Shown here in pieces: positions 21,291-29,149 of a stretch of 49,508 nucleotides of DNA. The position numbers and the translations under genes were made by a program. How positions within the stretch are numbered: the stretch's first letter is position 1; the number at the start of each line of letters is the position of its first letter. Source of the DNA: Pseudomonadota bacterium. Its GTDB lineage: Bacteria > Pseudomonadota > Gammaproteobacteria > Burkholderiales > Ferrovaceae. Under the pieces are notes generated by a model. It had not been told where the DNA came from. It did not search any database and was given only the letters and a program-made list of their open reading frames with translations. The DNA lies in contig JAGWIJ010000008.1 in assembly GCA_028873535.1 (NCBI GenBank), positions 1-49,508 on the forward strand, written 5' to 3'.

Positions 21291-22079
21291 ATGCTCATCC
21301 ACCCCCAGTTCGACCCGGTAGCCTTCAAGATCGGGCCGCTTGCCGTCCGTTGGTACGGGCTCATGTACCTGGTCGGCTTCCTGGGCGGCGCCTGGCTGGG
21401 CAAGGTGCGCGTGCGCCGCCACCCCTGGCTGGGCTGGACGGTCGAGCAGGTCGACGAATTCCTCACCTTCGTCGTGCTGGGCGTGATCCTGGGCGGACGC
21501 CTGGGCTATGTGCTGTTCTACAAGCCGATGTACTTCCTGGCGCATCCGCTGGAGATCCCGCAGACCTGGGAGGGCGGCATGGCCTTCCACGGCGGCCTGC
21601 TGGGGGTGACCCTGGCCTGCGCCTGGTTTGCACGGCGCCACAACAAGCGCTGGTTCGACGTCACGGATTTTGTCGCGCCATGCGTCAGCGTTGGATTGGG
21701 CGCCGGACGCATCGGCAACTTCATCAATGGCGAACTGCCCGGCCGCATCACCAGCGTGCCCTGGGGCATGTGGTTTCCGCAGGCGGACGCCAATCCGGTG
21801 CTGCGCCACCCCTCCCAGCTTTACGAAGCCTTGCTCGAAGGACCCGTGCTGCTCGCCGTGCTGTGGTGGTTCGCGCGCCGGCCGCAGCCGCGCGGCCTGC
21901 TCTCCGGCGTCTTCCTGATCGCATACGGCGCGATCCGCTTCGGGCTCGAATTCACGCGGCAGCCTGACGATTTTCTCGGCATCCTGGCGTTCGGCATGAG
22001 CATGGGGCAGTGGCTGTCGCTGCCCATGGTGCTGGGCGGCATCGCGCTGATTGCCTGGAGCCGCCGTCGGGAAGCGTGA
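21291..22079 (+). CDS. lgt: Prolipoprotein diacylglyceryl transferase
   Basis: Inner-membrane enzyme that transfers diacylglycerol from phosphatidylglycerol to the lipobox Cys of prolipoproteins, the first step of lipoprotein maturation. The protein has 262 aa with seven hydrophobic segments. It begins [30 protein letters not shown]. The Lgt signature appears as [14 protein letters not shown], preceded by [11 protein letters not shown] and HGGLLG, with the C-terminal [10 protein letters not shown] and [11 protein letters not shown]. The window encodes at least two likely clients (the LivK-like lipoprotein and the protein at 37498-38109), but no operon link exists. Confidence 0.96.
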   Translation: MLIHPQFDPVAFKIGPLAVRWYGLMYLVGFLGGAWLGKVRVRRHPWLGWTVEQVDEFLTFVVLGVILGGRLGYVLFYKPMYFLAHPLEIPQTWEGGMAFHGGLLGVTLACAWFARRHNKRWFDVTDFVAPCVSVGLGAGRIGNFINGELPGRITSVPWGMWFPQADANPVLRHPSQLYEALLEGPVLLAVLWWFARRPQPRGLLSGVFLIAYGAIRFGLEFTRQPDDFLGILAFGMSMGQWLSLPMVLGGIALIAWSRRREA

Positions 22080-22344
22080 AACACTTGTTTGCACAGGTAG
22101 ACACCGTGAGCCCTTTCTGTAACGATGCCTACAGGAATGCCTGTACAAGCGTCTGCTGCGAATGCGGCACGAGATGGTTCTTGTTTACGCAGCAAGCGCT
22201 TGGTTTTTAGATTAAAACAACAAGCATGGAATAGGCAGAATCGCTTAAGACCGCGATACACTGAAGAGCAACACTGCCGGGGGGCAGCGTGTACGTGGTG
22301 TATTGCGCCTCCCGTCGACCGAGCAGAGTGGGCCCTGGCCACAG

Positions 22345-23121
22345 ATGCGACCGACCGAAGTCCTTCCGCATGCGGCAATCCGCACAGCGTTCCAGCCGAT
22401 CGTCGATCTGCGTGACCGCAGCGTCTATGCCTACGAAGCGCTGGCCCGCGGACCCGAAGGCGAGCCGGCCTCCTGGGTATTCGCCGGCAGCCGCGACAAT
22501 GAGGAACTGGGCCGCCTCGATCACAGCATCCGCGTCACCGCCATGCGCACTGCACGCCGCCTCAGCATGAAGGCGCGCCTGTCGGTCAACCTGTTCGCGC
22601 AGACCGAAGGCTGTCCCAGCGCCTCGATCGAGCGCACGCTGGAAGATGCCGGTGTGCAGGATTTTCCCTACGAACAGCTGATCTTCGAGATCACCGAATC
22701 GGCAGAAGTGTGGCGCCCCTCGCGCCTCAACGACTTCATCGCCACCCATCGCGAATACGGCTTCAAGACCGCGATCGACGACTTCGGTGTCGGCCACGCC
22801 GGTCTCAAGCTGCTGAGCTGCTTCCGGCCCGACATCATCAAGCTCGACATGCAGTTCACGCGCCATGCCCCGCACGATCCGCGCGGACGCACGCTGATCC
22901 GCAACATGCTTGCGATGGCCACCGAACTGGGCTGCGAGGTGATCGCCGAGGGCGTCGAGACGCAGGAGGAATCCGACATCCTGTCCGACCTCGGCATCGT
23001 GCGCCAGCAGGGCTTCCTGTTCTCGGTCCCGGTGATGGATTCGCTGCCGCTGGTGCACTGGCCGACTGCTTTCACGGCCCCTGGTACGCCTGCTCCCGGC
23101 CGCTGGGGGACCTCGGTGTGA
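22345..23121 (+). CDS. Stand-alone EAL-domain c-di-GMP phosphodiesterase
   Basis: Predicted cytosolic phosphodiesterase hydrolysing c-di-GMP to pGpG. The protein has 258 aa, essentially a bare EAL domain without an obvious sensor. Catalytic residues are in place: EAL at 31-33 (YEALAR), Asn82, Glu115 and Glu118 in FEITES, Asp145-Asp146 in IDDFGVGHAG, Lys166 in IIKLD, Glu in IAEGVET and the QGFLFS end. I chose ATG 22345; a TTG at 22303 and a GTG at 22291 are upstream in-frame options, and no clear ribosome binding site settles it. It is followed 10 bp later by a degenerate EAL paralogue, probably in the same transcript. Confidence 0.85.
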   Translation: MRPTEVLPHAAIRTAFQPIVDLRDRSVYAYEALARGPEGEPASWVFAGSRDNEELGRLDHSIRVTAMRTARRLSMKARLSVNLFAQTEGCPSASIERTLEDAGVQDFPYEQLIFEITESAEVWRPSRLNDFIATHREYGFKTAIDDFGVGHAGLKLLSCFRPDIIKLDMQFTRHAPHDPRGRTLIRNMLAMATELGCEVIAEGVETQEESDILSDLGIVRQQGFLFSVPVMDSLPLVHWPTAFTAPGTPAPGRWGTSV

Positions 23122-23131
23122 ACGCGCGCGG

Positions 23132-23884
23132 ATGCCGGTTGTGGAGGGCACGCACTTGAACTTCCTGGCGCGCGTGGACCGGGATCCGCTGTCGATGTAC
23201 ACCCCGGAACTCGAGGCCATCGTGTCTGCCGAAGTGCCGGAACTGATCGCGATTCGTGCCGTGCCGGGCATGTGGTCGGCGCGCGCCATCGACCGCGTGA
23301 GCAGCGCGGCGAGCAGCATCGAAGATACGCTGTGGCGACTCGCCAGCGATCGCGACCGCCGCCGCGCTTCGCTGTTCCGCGCCGCGCGCGCCGGCTGGCG
23401 CGGACCCGTGCACGTGCAGATCATGGCCGCCTCCGCCGACGACTGCGAGGTATGCAGCATGGCCCTGGTCGCCGACGCGCGTGCCGCCGGCATCAAGCCC
23501 GAGCGCATCGTGCTCGAGATCAGCGAGACCGAAGAGGTGGAAGATGCCGCCAAGCTCGCGCTGGCCACCGCGCTGTGGCGCTCGCTGGGCTTCCGCACCG
23601 CCACGCGCAATTTTGGCGCCGGCCTGTCGGGCCTCGCCATGCTGCTGCGCCTCGAGCCCGACCTGGTGTGCCTGGACGGTGACTGGGTGCGGCGCGTGTC
23701 GATCGACCAGGGCACGCGCATCATCATCGCCGGGGTGGTCAACACCTGCCGCGAGCTCGGCTGTGCCGTGATCGCCGATGGCGTGGTCAGCGAGCGCCTG
23801 TCGCAGACCCTGATCGACCTCGGCATCGACAAGCAGTCGGGCCCGCTGTTCGAACACCTCGCGGCCGCCTTGCCCGACAGCTGA
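23132..23884 (+). CDS. Degenerate EAL-like protein, probably catalytically dead
   Basis: The protein has 250 aa and the EAL fold order, but the active-site residues are lost. The EAL motif region is not recognisable. The loop that should read DDFG is RNFGAGLSGL, the Lys of the KLD motif is Cys (VCLDGDW), and AEG is ADG (VIADGVV). FEITE survives as LEISETEEVED. This pattern fits a c-di-GMP binding or protein-interaction domain rather than a phosphodiesterase. The ATG at 23132 has no good ribosome binding site; a TTG at 23156 has GGAGGG 8 nt upstream and may be the true start. Only 10 bp separate it from the active EAL gene, suggesting a regulatory or heterodimer partner. Confidence 0.75.
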   Translation: MPVVEGTHLNFLARVDRDPLSMYTPELEAIVSAEVPELIAIRAVPGMWSARAIDRVSSAASSIEDTLWRLASDRDRRRASLFRAARAGWRGPVHVQIMAASADDCEVCSMALVADARAAGIKPERIVLEISETEEVEDAAKLALATALWRSLGFRTATRNFGAGLSGLAMLLRLEPDLVCLDGDWVRRVSIDQGTRIIIAGVVNTCRELGCAVIADGVVSERLSQTLIDLGIDKQSGPLFEHLAAALPDS

Positions 23885-23977
23885 GCCTGGGCACCGTCCG
23901 GGGCCGGGTGGGGGAAGGCACTGGAACCTGGCATGCAGAACGAGGCCTGCGGCGGCAGTGCCACTCACGGCAACGCC

Positions 23978-24006
23978 TTGCGGGACAGCCCTGGCGACGC
24001 TACACT
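23978..24006 (+). promoter_or_regulatory. Sigma-70 promoter of the tRNA-Ala gene
   Basis: -35 TTGCGG at 23978-23983, a 17-bp spacer and -10 TACACT at 24001-24006 place the start near 24013, 25 nt before the tRNA. A GC-containing stretch follows the -10, as in stable RNA promoters. Confidence 0.6.
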
Positions 24007-24037
24007 ATAGGGCTGCAGTCATGTTGTTGACTGCCGT

Positions 24038-24113
<76 letters not shown>

Positions 24114-24132
24114 ATTAAATCGATGGCTTGGC

Positions 24133-24157
24133 AAAAGTGACGCTGGTCACACCTTTT
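24133..24157. terminator. Bidirectional terminator after tRNA-Ala
   Basis: A 5-bp stem GTGAC/GTCAC with a GCTG loop (24137-24150) is followed on the plus strand by ACCTTTT and flanked on the other side by AAAA, so it has a T-run on both strands. It would end the tRNA transcript. A second small hairpin (GGCAC-CGG-GTGCC) follows at 24158-24170. Confidence 0.55.
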
Positions 24158-24183
24158 GGCACCGGGTGCCATGAGGTTGTACC

Positions 24184-24212
24184 AAAAACGCCGGAATTTG
24201 CATTCCTGGCGT
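24184..24212 (-). terminator. Rho-independent terminator for the Fic gene
   Basis: On the minus strand a 10-bp stem with one bulged base (ACGCC and GGAAT halves, loop GCAA) runs straight into TTTTTGG. It lies about 200 bp beyond the Fic stop and would keep that transcript out of the tRNA gene. The 24213-24407 stretch holds nothing else I can recognise. Confidence 0.6.
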
Positions 24213-24407
24213 AGATGTCAGCATGAGCGCCCGGGGTTGGGCGCGGCCATCAGCGGCTAGCCGCCGTTTTCTGTTCAGATACTAGCGCGCTCATCGCCAC
24301 CCCCTGGCGTGCCCCCCGCCGCCGGTGATCGTCACCGACAAAGTGCCACGTCGTGTAGCTCTTTTCACCCCGGTGCCCGAAGGCCTGCCCAAGCCAAGCT
24401 GGTTCGG

Positions 24408-25592
24408 CTAGCTTGCGCTTTCCGGTACTGCCGCCTCCGGGTACAGTCCAGGCAGCAGGAACTGCAGGACGCTCAGGGGGAAGCCAAGGCGAACGGGTGC
24501 CGTGTGTCCGCCGGTCGGCACTACCAATCCGGTCTTCAAAAGCCTCGACAGCAGGTCACGCGCCGTCCTCTCCCCGAGGCCAGTCATCTGGGCAAAGTCA
24601 CCCCGATTCAACGGTCCCGCCAAGAACATGTGATGAAGAGGCAGAACGGCCTCAGGCTTGATTCTTGGATCCTCTTGGCCCCAAAAAATGATCAGCGCGG
24701 CAATCCGGTTACGCATGCTTCCGAGGTCCAGCAGCTGCGTCATGAACGACGCTTGGTCCTCGGCCGTATCCAGGAAGAATTCGCACCAGGCAGCAAATCG
24801 CTGCTCGCTCAGATTGCCGCGGCCGTCGAGGTCACCGTGCCGCGGTGCGTCGGCGTCGGCCATGGCGGCATAGTACCGGTCCCGATTGCGGGCCAGGCCT
24901 CGATTGACAGACCACAGCCCCTCGCTGATCGAGAACAGTGCGGCGTGGGTTTGAAGCCGGATGGCCCGGCCGTTTCCGTCCAGGAACGGATGGACCCAGG
25001 CCGCCCGATGGTGCAGGGCGCCGGCGCGGACCAGCAGGAGGCTTGGAGACCGGGTCGGCAGGGCGTACACCTCGTCAAGTCTGGCCAGCAAGGCAGGGAT
25101 GGCTTCATGCTCAGGTGCGACGTGGTGTCCGACGGTAACGTTGCGATGTCGAATGGCGCCGGGCTCAATGACGTCGCCGTGCTCGCTCGTTCTGTCGGCT
25201 TCTGAAAGGCGTCCATAGAGCTCCTGATGCGCGAGCTGCAGGAAGTCGGAGGAGAGCGGCGCCGCGCCGTCGCGCAGGTGGGATTCAAGAGCCTGCTCGG
25301 CTTCGATGTGCGCGAGCGCCAGGCGCTGAAGCTTCGCGGTGTCGGGCTGGTCAGAGAAGTCCCGCCGAAGGGCGCGCTCGATGTTCAGCGGATGGGTTCC
25401 TTGGCCCTCGATCCGGTTCGAGTAGTATGAGTTCATGGCCTGCACAAGGCTGCGCAAGCTTGCGACGGTGTCGGTGTGCGCTGCAGTGCCGAGCTTTGCA
25501 GAAGCAATCACTATCGCATCCGCCCGCTCGCGGAATTCTTCCATGCGGGCGTACGGGAGCAGTGGCTCGAATTGATGTGGATGCGTGTACAC
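24408..25592 (-). CDS. Fic-domain AMP transferase, class II, with C-terminal winged helix
   Basis: Predicted AMPylator: Fic proteins move AMP, sometimes other nucleotides, onto target hydroxyls; many act as toxins or regulators. The protein has 394 aa. The catalytic motif HPFLDGNGRAIR is intact at 201-212. The inhibitory helix motif SxxxEG is present N-terminally (S58, E62, G63), making it a class II, self-inhibited Fic needing no separate antitoxin. The N-terminal Fic_N-like region begins around FEPLLPYA, and residues 330-380 look like a winged helix-turn-helix (LNRGDFAQMTGLGERTARDL). The start is a GTG at 25592. It is the first coding gene after tRNA-Ala, 143 bp downstream of the HTH antitoxin-like gene on the same strand; an AT-rich gap with TACAAT may hold its promoter. 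Confidence 0.88.
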   Translation of the reverse strand: MYTHPHQFEPLLPYARMEEFRERADAIVIASAKLGTAAHTDTVASLRSLVQAMNSYYSNRIEGQGTHPLNIERALRRDFSDQPDTAKLQRLALAHIEAEQALESHLRDGAAPLSSDFLQLAHQELYGRLSEADRTSEHGDVIEPGAIRHRNVTVGHHVAPEHEAIPALLARLDEVYALPTRSPSLLLVRAGALHHRAAWVHPFLDGNGRAIRLQTHAALFSISEGLWSVNRGLARNRDRYYAAMADADAPRHGDLDGRGNLSEQRFAAWCEFFLDTAEDQASFMTQLLDLGSMRNRIAALIIFWGQEDPRIKPEAVLPLHHMFLAGPLNRGDFAQMTGLGERTARDLLSRLLKTGLVVPTGGHTAPVRLGFPLSVLQFLLPGLYPEAAVPESAS

Positions 25593-25735
25593 GGGGTTCC
25601 GTTTGCCGGTTATGACGCCGGTTGATTGTACGCTGCATATCTTTGTAAAGTAGCAATATTGTATTGATCATGCGCTATAAATAGGTGCTTCCATTGCCGG
25701 TTTCTTTGCCGGTCAGCGCGGGAGTGTCCGGCCAC

Positions 25736-26209
25736 TCAGTACTCCAGACCAAGCTCTCGATTGCTCTCCGCTAGCGCGCTCAGGCCCTGTGCTTGGCTCG
25801 CACGCATCGTTCTTTCGTAAGCAACCAGATCCCGGAATGCGATTCGGCGATGGGTTCCGACCTTCCGATACGGAATCTTGCCATGCTCAATTTCTTTGAC
25901 GAGAAACGGTCGCGACACGTTGAGAAAGTTGGCCGCGGCCACGGTACCGAACTCCTGATCGTCCCGCATGATGACCACGGATCGACCCTCGCTCATGGCG
26001 CCGAGCACATCGCCGATGAAGCGGAGCGCTTGCGGAGGAATCTGGACCTCCGGGCGCGAGTCGCCGGCGTCGGTGAACAACGTGATGCTGGCCGCCCGCG
26101 AGTGGTCAAGGGCGGCCACGATGCATTGCTGCGCGGCACGTGCCATCTCGGCCTGATCACGGTCGAGCATCGGGCGTTCGCGCTCCTGTAGACGATCTTC
26201 AATCAGCAT
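25736..26209 (-). CDS. Excisionase-type HTH antitoxin-like DNA-binding protein without adjacent toxin
   Basis: The protein has 157 aa. The C-terminal half has a MerR/excisionase-type helix-turn-helix (AANFLNVSRPFLVKEIEHGK followed by IPYRKVGTHRRIAFRDLVAYE), and the tail ends ELGLEY. This matches antitoxins that normally overlap a downstream PIN-domain toxin gene. Here the next gene downstream is Fic, after a 143-bp gap with no PIN remnant. I chose ATG 26209 because AGGAG lies 8 nt upstream; ATG 26215 is too close to it, and TTG 26263 lies upstream of the predicted transcript start. Three 9-bp repeats in its promoter are the likely autoregulatory operator. Partnership with Fic is possible but unproven. 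Confidence 0.7.
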   Translation of the reverse strand: MLIEDRLQERERPMLDRDQAEMARAAQQCIVAALDHSRAASITLFTDAGDSRPEVQIPPQALRFIGDVLGAMSEGRSVVIMRDDQEFGTVAAANFLNVSRPFLVKEIEHGKIPYRKVGTHRRIAFRDLVAYERTMRASQAQGLSALAESNRELGLEY

Positions 26210-26263
26210 GTCCATGTCTCCTGGTCTGGTCTGCTGCTCTGGAATATCGGCAGCTTCAGTCAA

Positions 26264-26296
26264 ATTATAAGTGCAACAAGTGCAACAAGTGCAACT
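26264..26296 (-). promoter_or_regulatory. Promoter with three tandem 9-bp repeats, operator of the HTH gene
   Basis: On the minus strand three copies of TTGCACTTG (the last ends in A) run head to tail at 26296-26270 and lead into a perfect TATAAT at 26269-26264. TTGCAC of the first copy serves as a -35 with a 19-bp spacer. Repeats spaced 9 bp apart that overlap the promoter are a classic place for an antitoxin to repress its own gene. Confidence 0.65.
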
Positions 26297-26326
26297 GATG
26301 ATTGTGGGAGACCAGTTCAGATCGGA

Positions 26327-26623
26327 TCAGTTCAACCAATTTGCCACGCCCCCATGATGCGAGGCGGTCTCCTGGCGGTGCCGACTGAAGCTGTAGGTCC
26401 CATCCTGGCATTGCGCGATTGCGCCGTCTGGCGCCCTGCCATCCACGCTCTTGGCGGGGGAGTGCACCACTTGGGCATCGCGGTTCGCATAGTGATCGTG
26501 CGTCGCCAGGTCGGACTCGTCGGGCTGAACCGCCGCGGGTGGAAGCAGCGAGGTCGTTTCGCTGGGCAAGGCCGGGGCGGCAGCCATGCAGAGCAGCAAA
26601 GCGAGTGGTCGAAGCCCGATCAC
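26327..26623 (-). CDS. Small secreted DUF3761 protein
   Basis: The protein has 98 aa. An N-terminal signal peptide (LRPLALLLCMAAAPALP) is followed by a DUF3761 domain: HYANRDAQVVHSPAKSVDG, GAIAQCQDGTYSFS, and SHHGGVANWL at the C-terminus. Family members usually carry a second Cys just before SHHGG (GTCSHHGG); here it reads ETASHHGG, so the disulfide with the remaining Cys is absent. The start is GTG 26623. Function of the family is unknown to me; localisation is periplasmic or secreted. It lies upstream of the HTH gene on the same strand, with 30 bp to its promoter repeats. Confidence 0.7.
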   Translation of the reverse strand: MIGLRPLALLLCMAAAPALPSETTSLLPPAAVQPDESDLATHDHYANRDAQVVHSPAKSVDGRAPDGAIAQCQDGTYSFSRHRQETASHHGGVANWLN

Positions 26624-26643
26624 GATTCATCTGCGTAATCCGG

Positions 26644-26680
26644 CGATCGTGACCGGTCTATCCGGTCGATCGTGACCGGT
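26644..26680. repeat. Two 14-bp direct repeats between the DUF3761 and PIN genes
   Basis: CGATCGTGACCGGT occurs at 26644-26657 and 26667-26680, 23 bp centre to centre (about two helical turns). They sit in the 258-bp divergent gap. They may be a regulator-binding site or recombination footprint; the sequence alone does not say which. Confidence 0.6.
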
Positions 26681-26881
26681 GGCCGGGACGCGGAACAGAT
26701 CGGCGCACGGCAAGGTAGGGACACCCGCGAAGTCCCGCCGGCGACGCCCTCGCGCCGGCGCTCGCTGAGCCCAGGCGGCCAGCACTCAGGGATCCGCGAC
26801 GGGTCCGAAGGTCTGCAGAATATCGCGGATGACTGGCAAGGGCTCGTAAAGGGCGTCCATCCGGACTGCGGACTTGTCCTG

Positions 26882-27307
26882 ATGCTCGTGCTCGATACCA
26901 ACGTCATTTCCGAGCTGCGCAAGGTGAGGTCGGGAAAGGCCGATCATCAGTTGGCCCGGTGGGCAGGCAAGGTCGATGGCGCGACTCTGCACCTGTCAGT
27001 CATCACGGTCCTTGAACTGGACATCGGCGTCCTGCAGATCGAGCGCAAGGATCCGAAGCAAGGAGCGCTTCTGAGAAGCTGGTTCGATACCCAGGTTCTG
27101 CCAGCGTTCAGCGGGCGCATTCTTCCGGTCGATACCGCCGTTGTCCGGCGCTGTGCGCGCTTGCATGTACCGGATCCGCGGCCCGAGCGCGATGCCTTGA
27201 TCGCAGCCACGGCCCTGGTGCACGGCATGACGCTTGTGACCCGCAATGTCCAGGATTTTGCGCATACTGGCGTCTCGCTGCTGAACCCGTGGACTGTGGA
27301 CTGTTGA
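26882..27307 (+). CDS. PIN-domain ribonuclease toxin, VapC/FitB type
   Basis: Predicted Mg-dependent endoribonuclease. The protein has 141 aa. The PIN acidic residues are visible: Asp5 in LVLDTNVISELRK, Glu45 in ITVLELDIG, Asp104 in ERDALIAATA, and the C-terminal TRNVQDF with Asn122 and Asp125. Such toxins normally follow an overlapping antitoxin gene. Positions 26690-26881 were read in all frames and no RHH, Phd, AbrB or HTH antitoxin is visible. An in-frame extension upstream (from 26672) has no recognisable fold. It is followed 11 bp later by the 582-aa protein gene, so these two are likely cotranscribed. Confidence 0.82.
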   Translation: MLVLDTNVISELRKVRSGKADHQLARWAGKVDGATLHLSVITVLELDIGVLQIERKDPKQGALLRSWFDTQVLPAFSGRILPVDTAVVRRCARLHVPDPRPERDALIAATALVHGMTLVTRNVQDFAHTGVSLLNPWTVDC

Positions 27308-27318
27308 GGAGTGCCGCG

Positions 27319-29067
27319 ATGCCCTTCAAGAAGATTGCCGACGTGTTCGCCTTCAAGACGTACGTCGCCACCCTGCGCAAGACACTCGATGCCGGCATCG
27401 GCGCCAGGCTCGACATGTGGCTGTTCGACGACTACGCCTTCGATTCGCAGCGTGCTCCGCTGCTGCTGGTGGGCAAGGTCGACAACAGCCTGATCGTGGC
27501 ACTGAAGAACGACTGCAAGCTGCTCGGCGTGGGCGAGTGCGCGTGCGACGGCAAGGTGCTGCGCTTCAAGGCACCGCCGGCGGTGACCGAAAAGGCGATG
27601 CGCGAGATCATGCGGATCTCGCGCCTTGGCATCGATGTCGCGGCGGTCAAGGAGCTCGAAGCCCCGGTGCTGCCAGGCATCGAGGACGCTGCCAGCGATG
27701 ACCAGAGCGACGCCGACGCCACATCCGGCCCGCTCGCAAGATCGGCCGAAGCGTTCAAGAAGCAGGCGGACGAGCTCGCGCCGCCGCTGATCCTGGCGCT
27801 TGACAAGGTCCTGCAGGAGTTCCTGCCCAACGATCCGCAGAAGGCCGCGGTGCAGACGCAGCGTGACCGTCTGGCCGAGGCGCATGACGCGCACAACGCC
27901 GATCGGGTGATGACGTTGGTGAAGCCGCTGTCCCATCTGGTGGGACTGGCTGACGGCATGGCCCGGAAGACACGCAAGGACCAGGACGACTACCTCAAGG
28001 CGAAGGTCGCCGTGGAGCCGTTGTTCAAGCTCATCTACGCCAACGCCAGCGACGAGGACCGACTGCAACTCGATCCCTATCCGCCGCGCCTGGACGGCTT
28101 CGCCGACCGCTGTGCGTTTGCCAACGCCCAGGAAGCGCTGAAGGCGATGACCCGCCGGCTCGGCCTGGTCAAGCAGAGCACCCAGGTCGCCTTCAAAGAG
28201 GAGTTCGAGCGGGCACAGAACGATACCGCGGCGCTGCTGCCCGATCCGACCCGCGATGAACAGGACGCACTGCAACCGGTGACCGGGAACTGGACCCAGG
28301 CCATCGCCGGTGGCGTGCGCGACACGGTCAAGGCCGCGGCAGATGCCTATGGTTTGAAGCGCGAAGAACTGGTGCGGGCGCGCAGTCAGCTTGCGCGCGC
28401 CCAGCAATTGCGCGAGCAGGTCGAGCGCACCTGGAGCCAGTGCGAATACAAGGTGGATTCCAAGTTCGCCAACAAGGTCAAAGGCTACCTCAGCTCATTC
28501 GACACCGAGGCCAAGGTCGCCAACCGGATCAAGAATTCCGAGCGCATCCTCAAGGAGCTGTCCGACGCCTGGCAGGCCGCAGTCGCCAAGAACGCCCAGG
28601 AATTGCTGCAGGCGCAGCAGCTCACGGCCCTGCTCAGCCAGACCGAATCCGAGGACAACGCCGCGCTGGCGCACGGCAATGGCAAGTGCACCGGCGGACT
28701 GTTGCCGGCGGTATGGTCTGCGGTCCGGAAGACGCGCACCGACAGTCCTGCCAACGGCAGCATTTCCGGTGTCCACGCCCTGGCCGCCGTCGAACAGGCC
28801 ATCCGCGATTGGGAAGCGATCCCGCCGCTCGGCATCCTGACCAACTTCCACGTCCCGAAACACAAGCCACAGGCCAAGTGGGAGAAGGACTACACCCGCC
28901 CGGTCGTGCAGGCCTGCATGATTCTGAACTGGCGCGGCAAGCCGGTGAACATCCACGTCGACGTCGAGCCCAAGTCCTTCATCGCCAAATACAGTGACGA
29001 TCTCGATTGGACGCTGGTCCCGGCCGAAAAGCGCAAGGAGTGGGGCGGGCCACCCGAGGAGCAGTGA
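27319..29067 (+). CDS. 582-aa protein of unknown function, coexpressed with the PIN toxin
   Basis: I do not recognise this protein. The first ~125 residues look globular and beta-containing (DMWLFDDYAFDSQRAPLLLV and KLLGVGECACDGK). A low-complexity acidic linker follows (AASDDQSDADATSGP), then about 330 residues rich in Ala, Glu, Lys and Gln that read as helical bundles or coiled coils (KREELVRARSQLARAQQLRE, NSERILKELSDAWQA). The last ~90 residues are globular again and carry conserved-looking aromatic and charged stretches (ILTNFHVPKHKP, VVQACMILNWRGKPVNIHVD). No signal peptide, membrane segment or ATPase motif is seen. GAGGAG lies 7 nt before ATG 27319, 11 bp after the PIN stop. It stands between the toxin and the Wadjet operon, so a defence or immunity role is plausible but not shown. 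Confidence 0.65.
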   Translation: MPFKKIADVFAFKTYVATLRKTLDAGIGARLDMWLFDDYAFDSQRAPLLLVGKVDNSLIVALKNDCKLLGVGECACDGKVLRFKAPPAVTEKAMREIMRISRLGIDVAAVKELEAPVLPGIEDAASDDQSDADATSGPLARSAEAFKKQADELAPPLILALDKVLQEFLPNDPQKAAVQTQRDRLAEAHDAHNADRVMTLVKPLSHLVGLADGMARKTRKDQDDYLKAKVAVEPLFKLIYANASDEDRLQLDPYPPRLDGFADRCAFANAQEALKAMTRRLGLVKQSTQVAFKEEFERAQNDTAALLPDPTRDEQDALQPVTGNWTQAIAGGVRDTVKAAADAYGLKREELVRARSQLARAQQLREQVERTWSQCEYKVDSKFANKVKGYLSSFDTEAKVANRIKNSERILKELSDAWQAAVAKNAQELLQAQQLTALLSQTESEDNAALAHGNGKCTGGLLPAVWSAVRKTRTDSPANGSISGVHALAAVEQAIRDWEAIPPLGILTNFHVPKHKPQAKWEKDYTRPVVQACMILNWRGKPVNIHVDVEPKSFIAKYSDDLDWTLVPAEKRKEWGGPPEEQ

Positions 29068-29085
29068 GCGATTCGATGCGCCACC

Positions 29086-29114
29086 TTGTTTCAGCACAGT
29101 CAGTGCCCTAGACT
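29086..29114 (+). promoter_or_regulatory. Promoter upstream of the RHH-Wadjet gene set
   Basis: -35 TTGTTT at 29086-29091, a 17-bp spacer, and -10 TAGACT at 29109-29114. It lies in the 82-bp gap between the 582-aa protein and the RHH gene, about 36 bp before the ATG. This suggests that the RHH gene through jetD form their own transcription unit. Confidence 0.5.
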
Positions 29115-29149
29115 TGCCATGTGCTGACCATGTGCATCGCGGGGATCGA

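Noticed and set aside
26265-26630. Minus-strand reading frame of 121 aa overlapping the DUF3761 gene
   Set aside because: Out of frame with the recognisable DUF3761 domain; Arg-rich composition of a GC-rich shadow frame.
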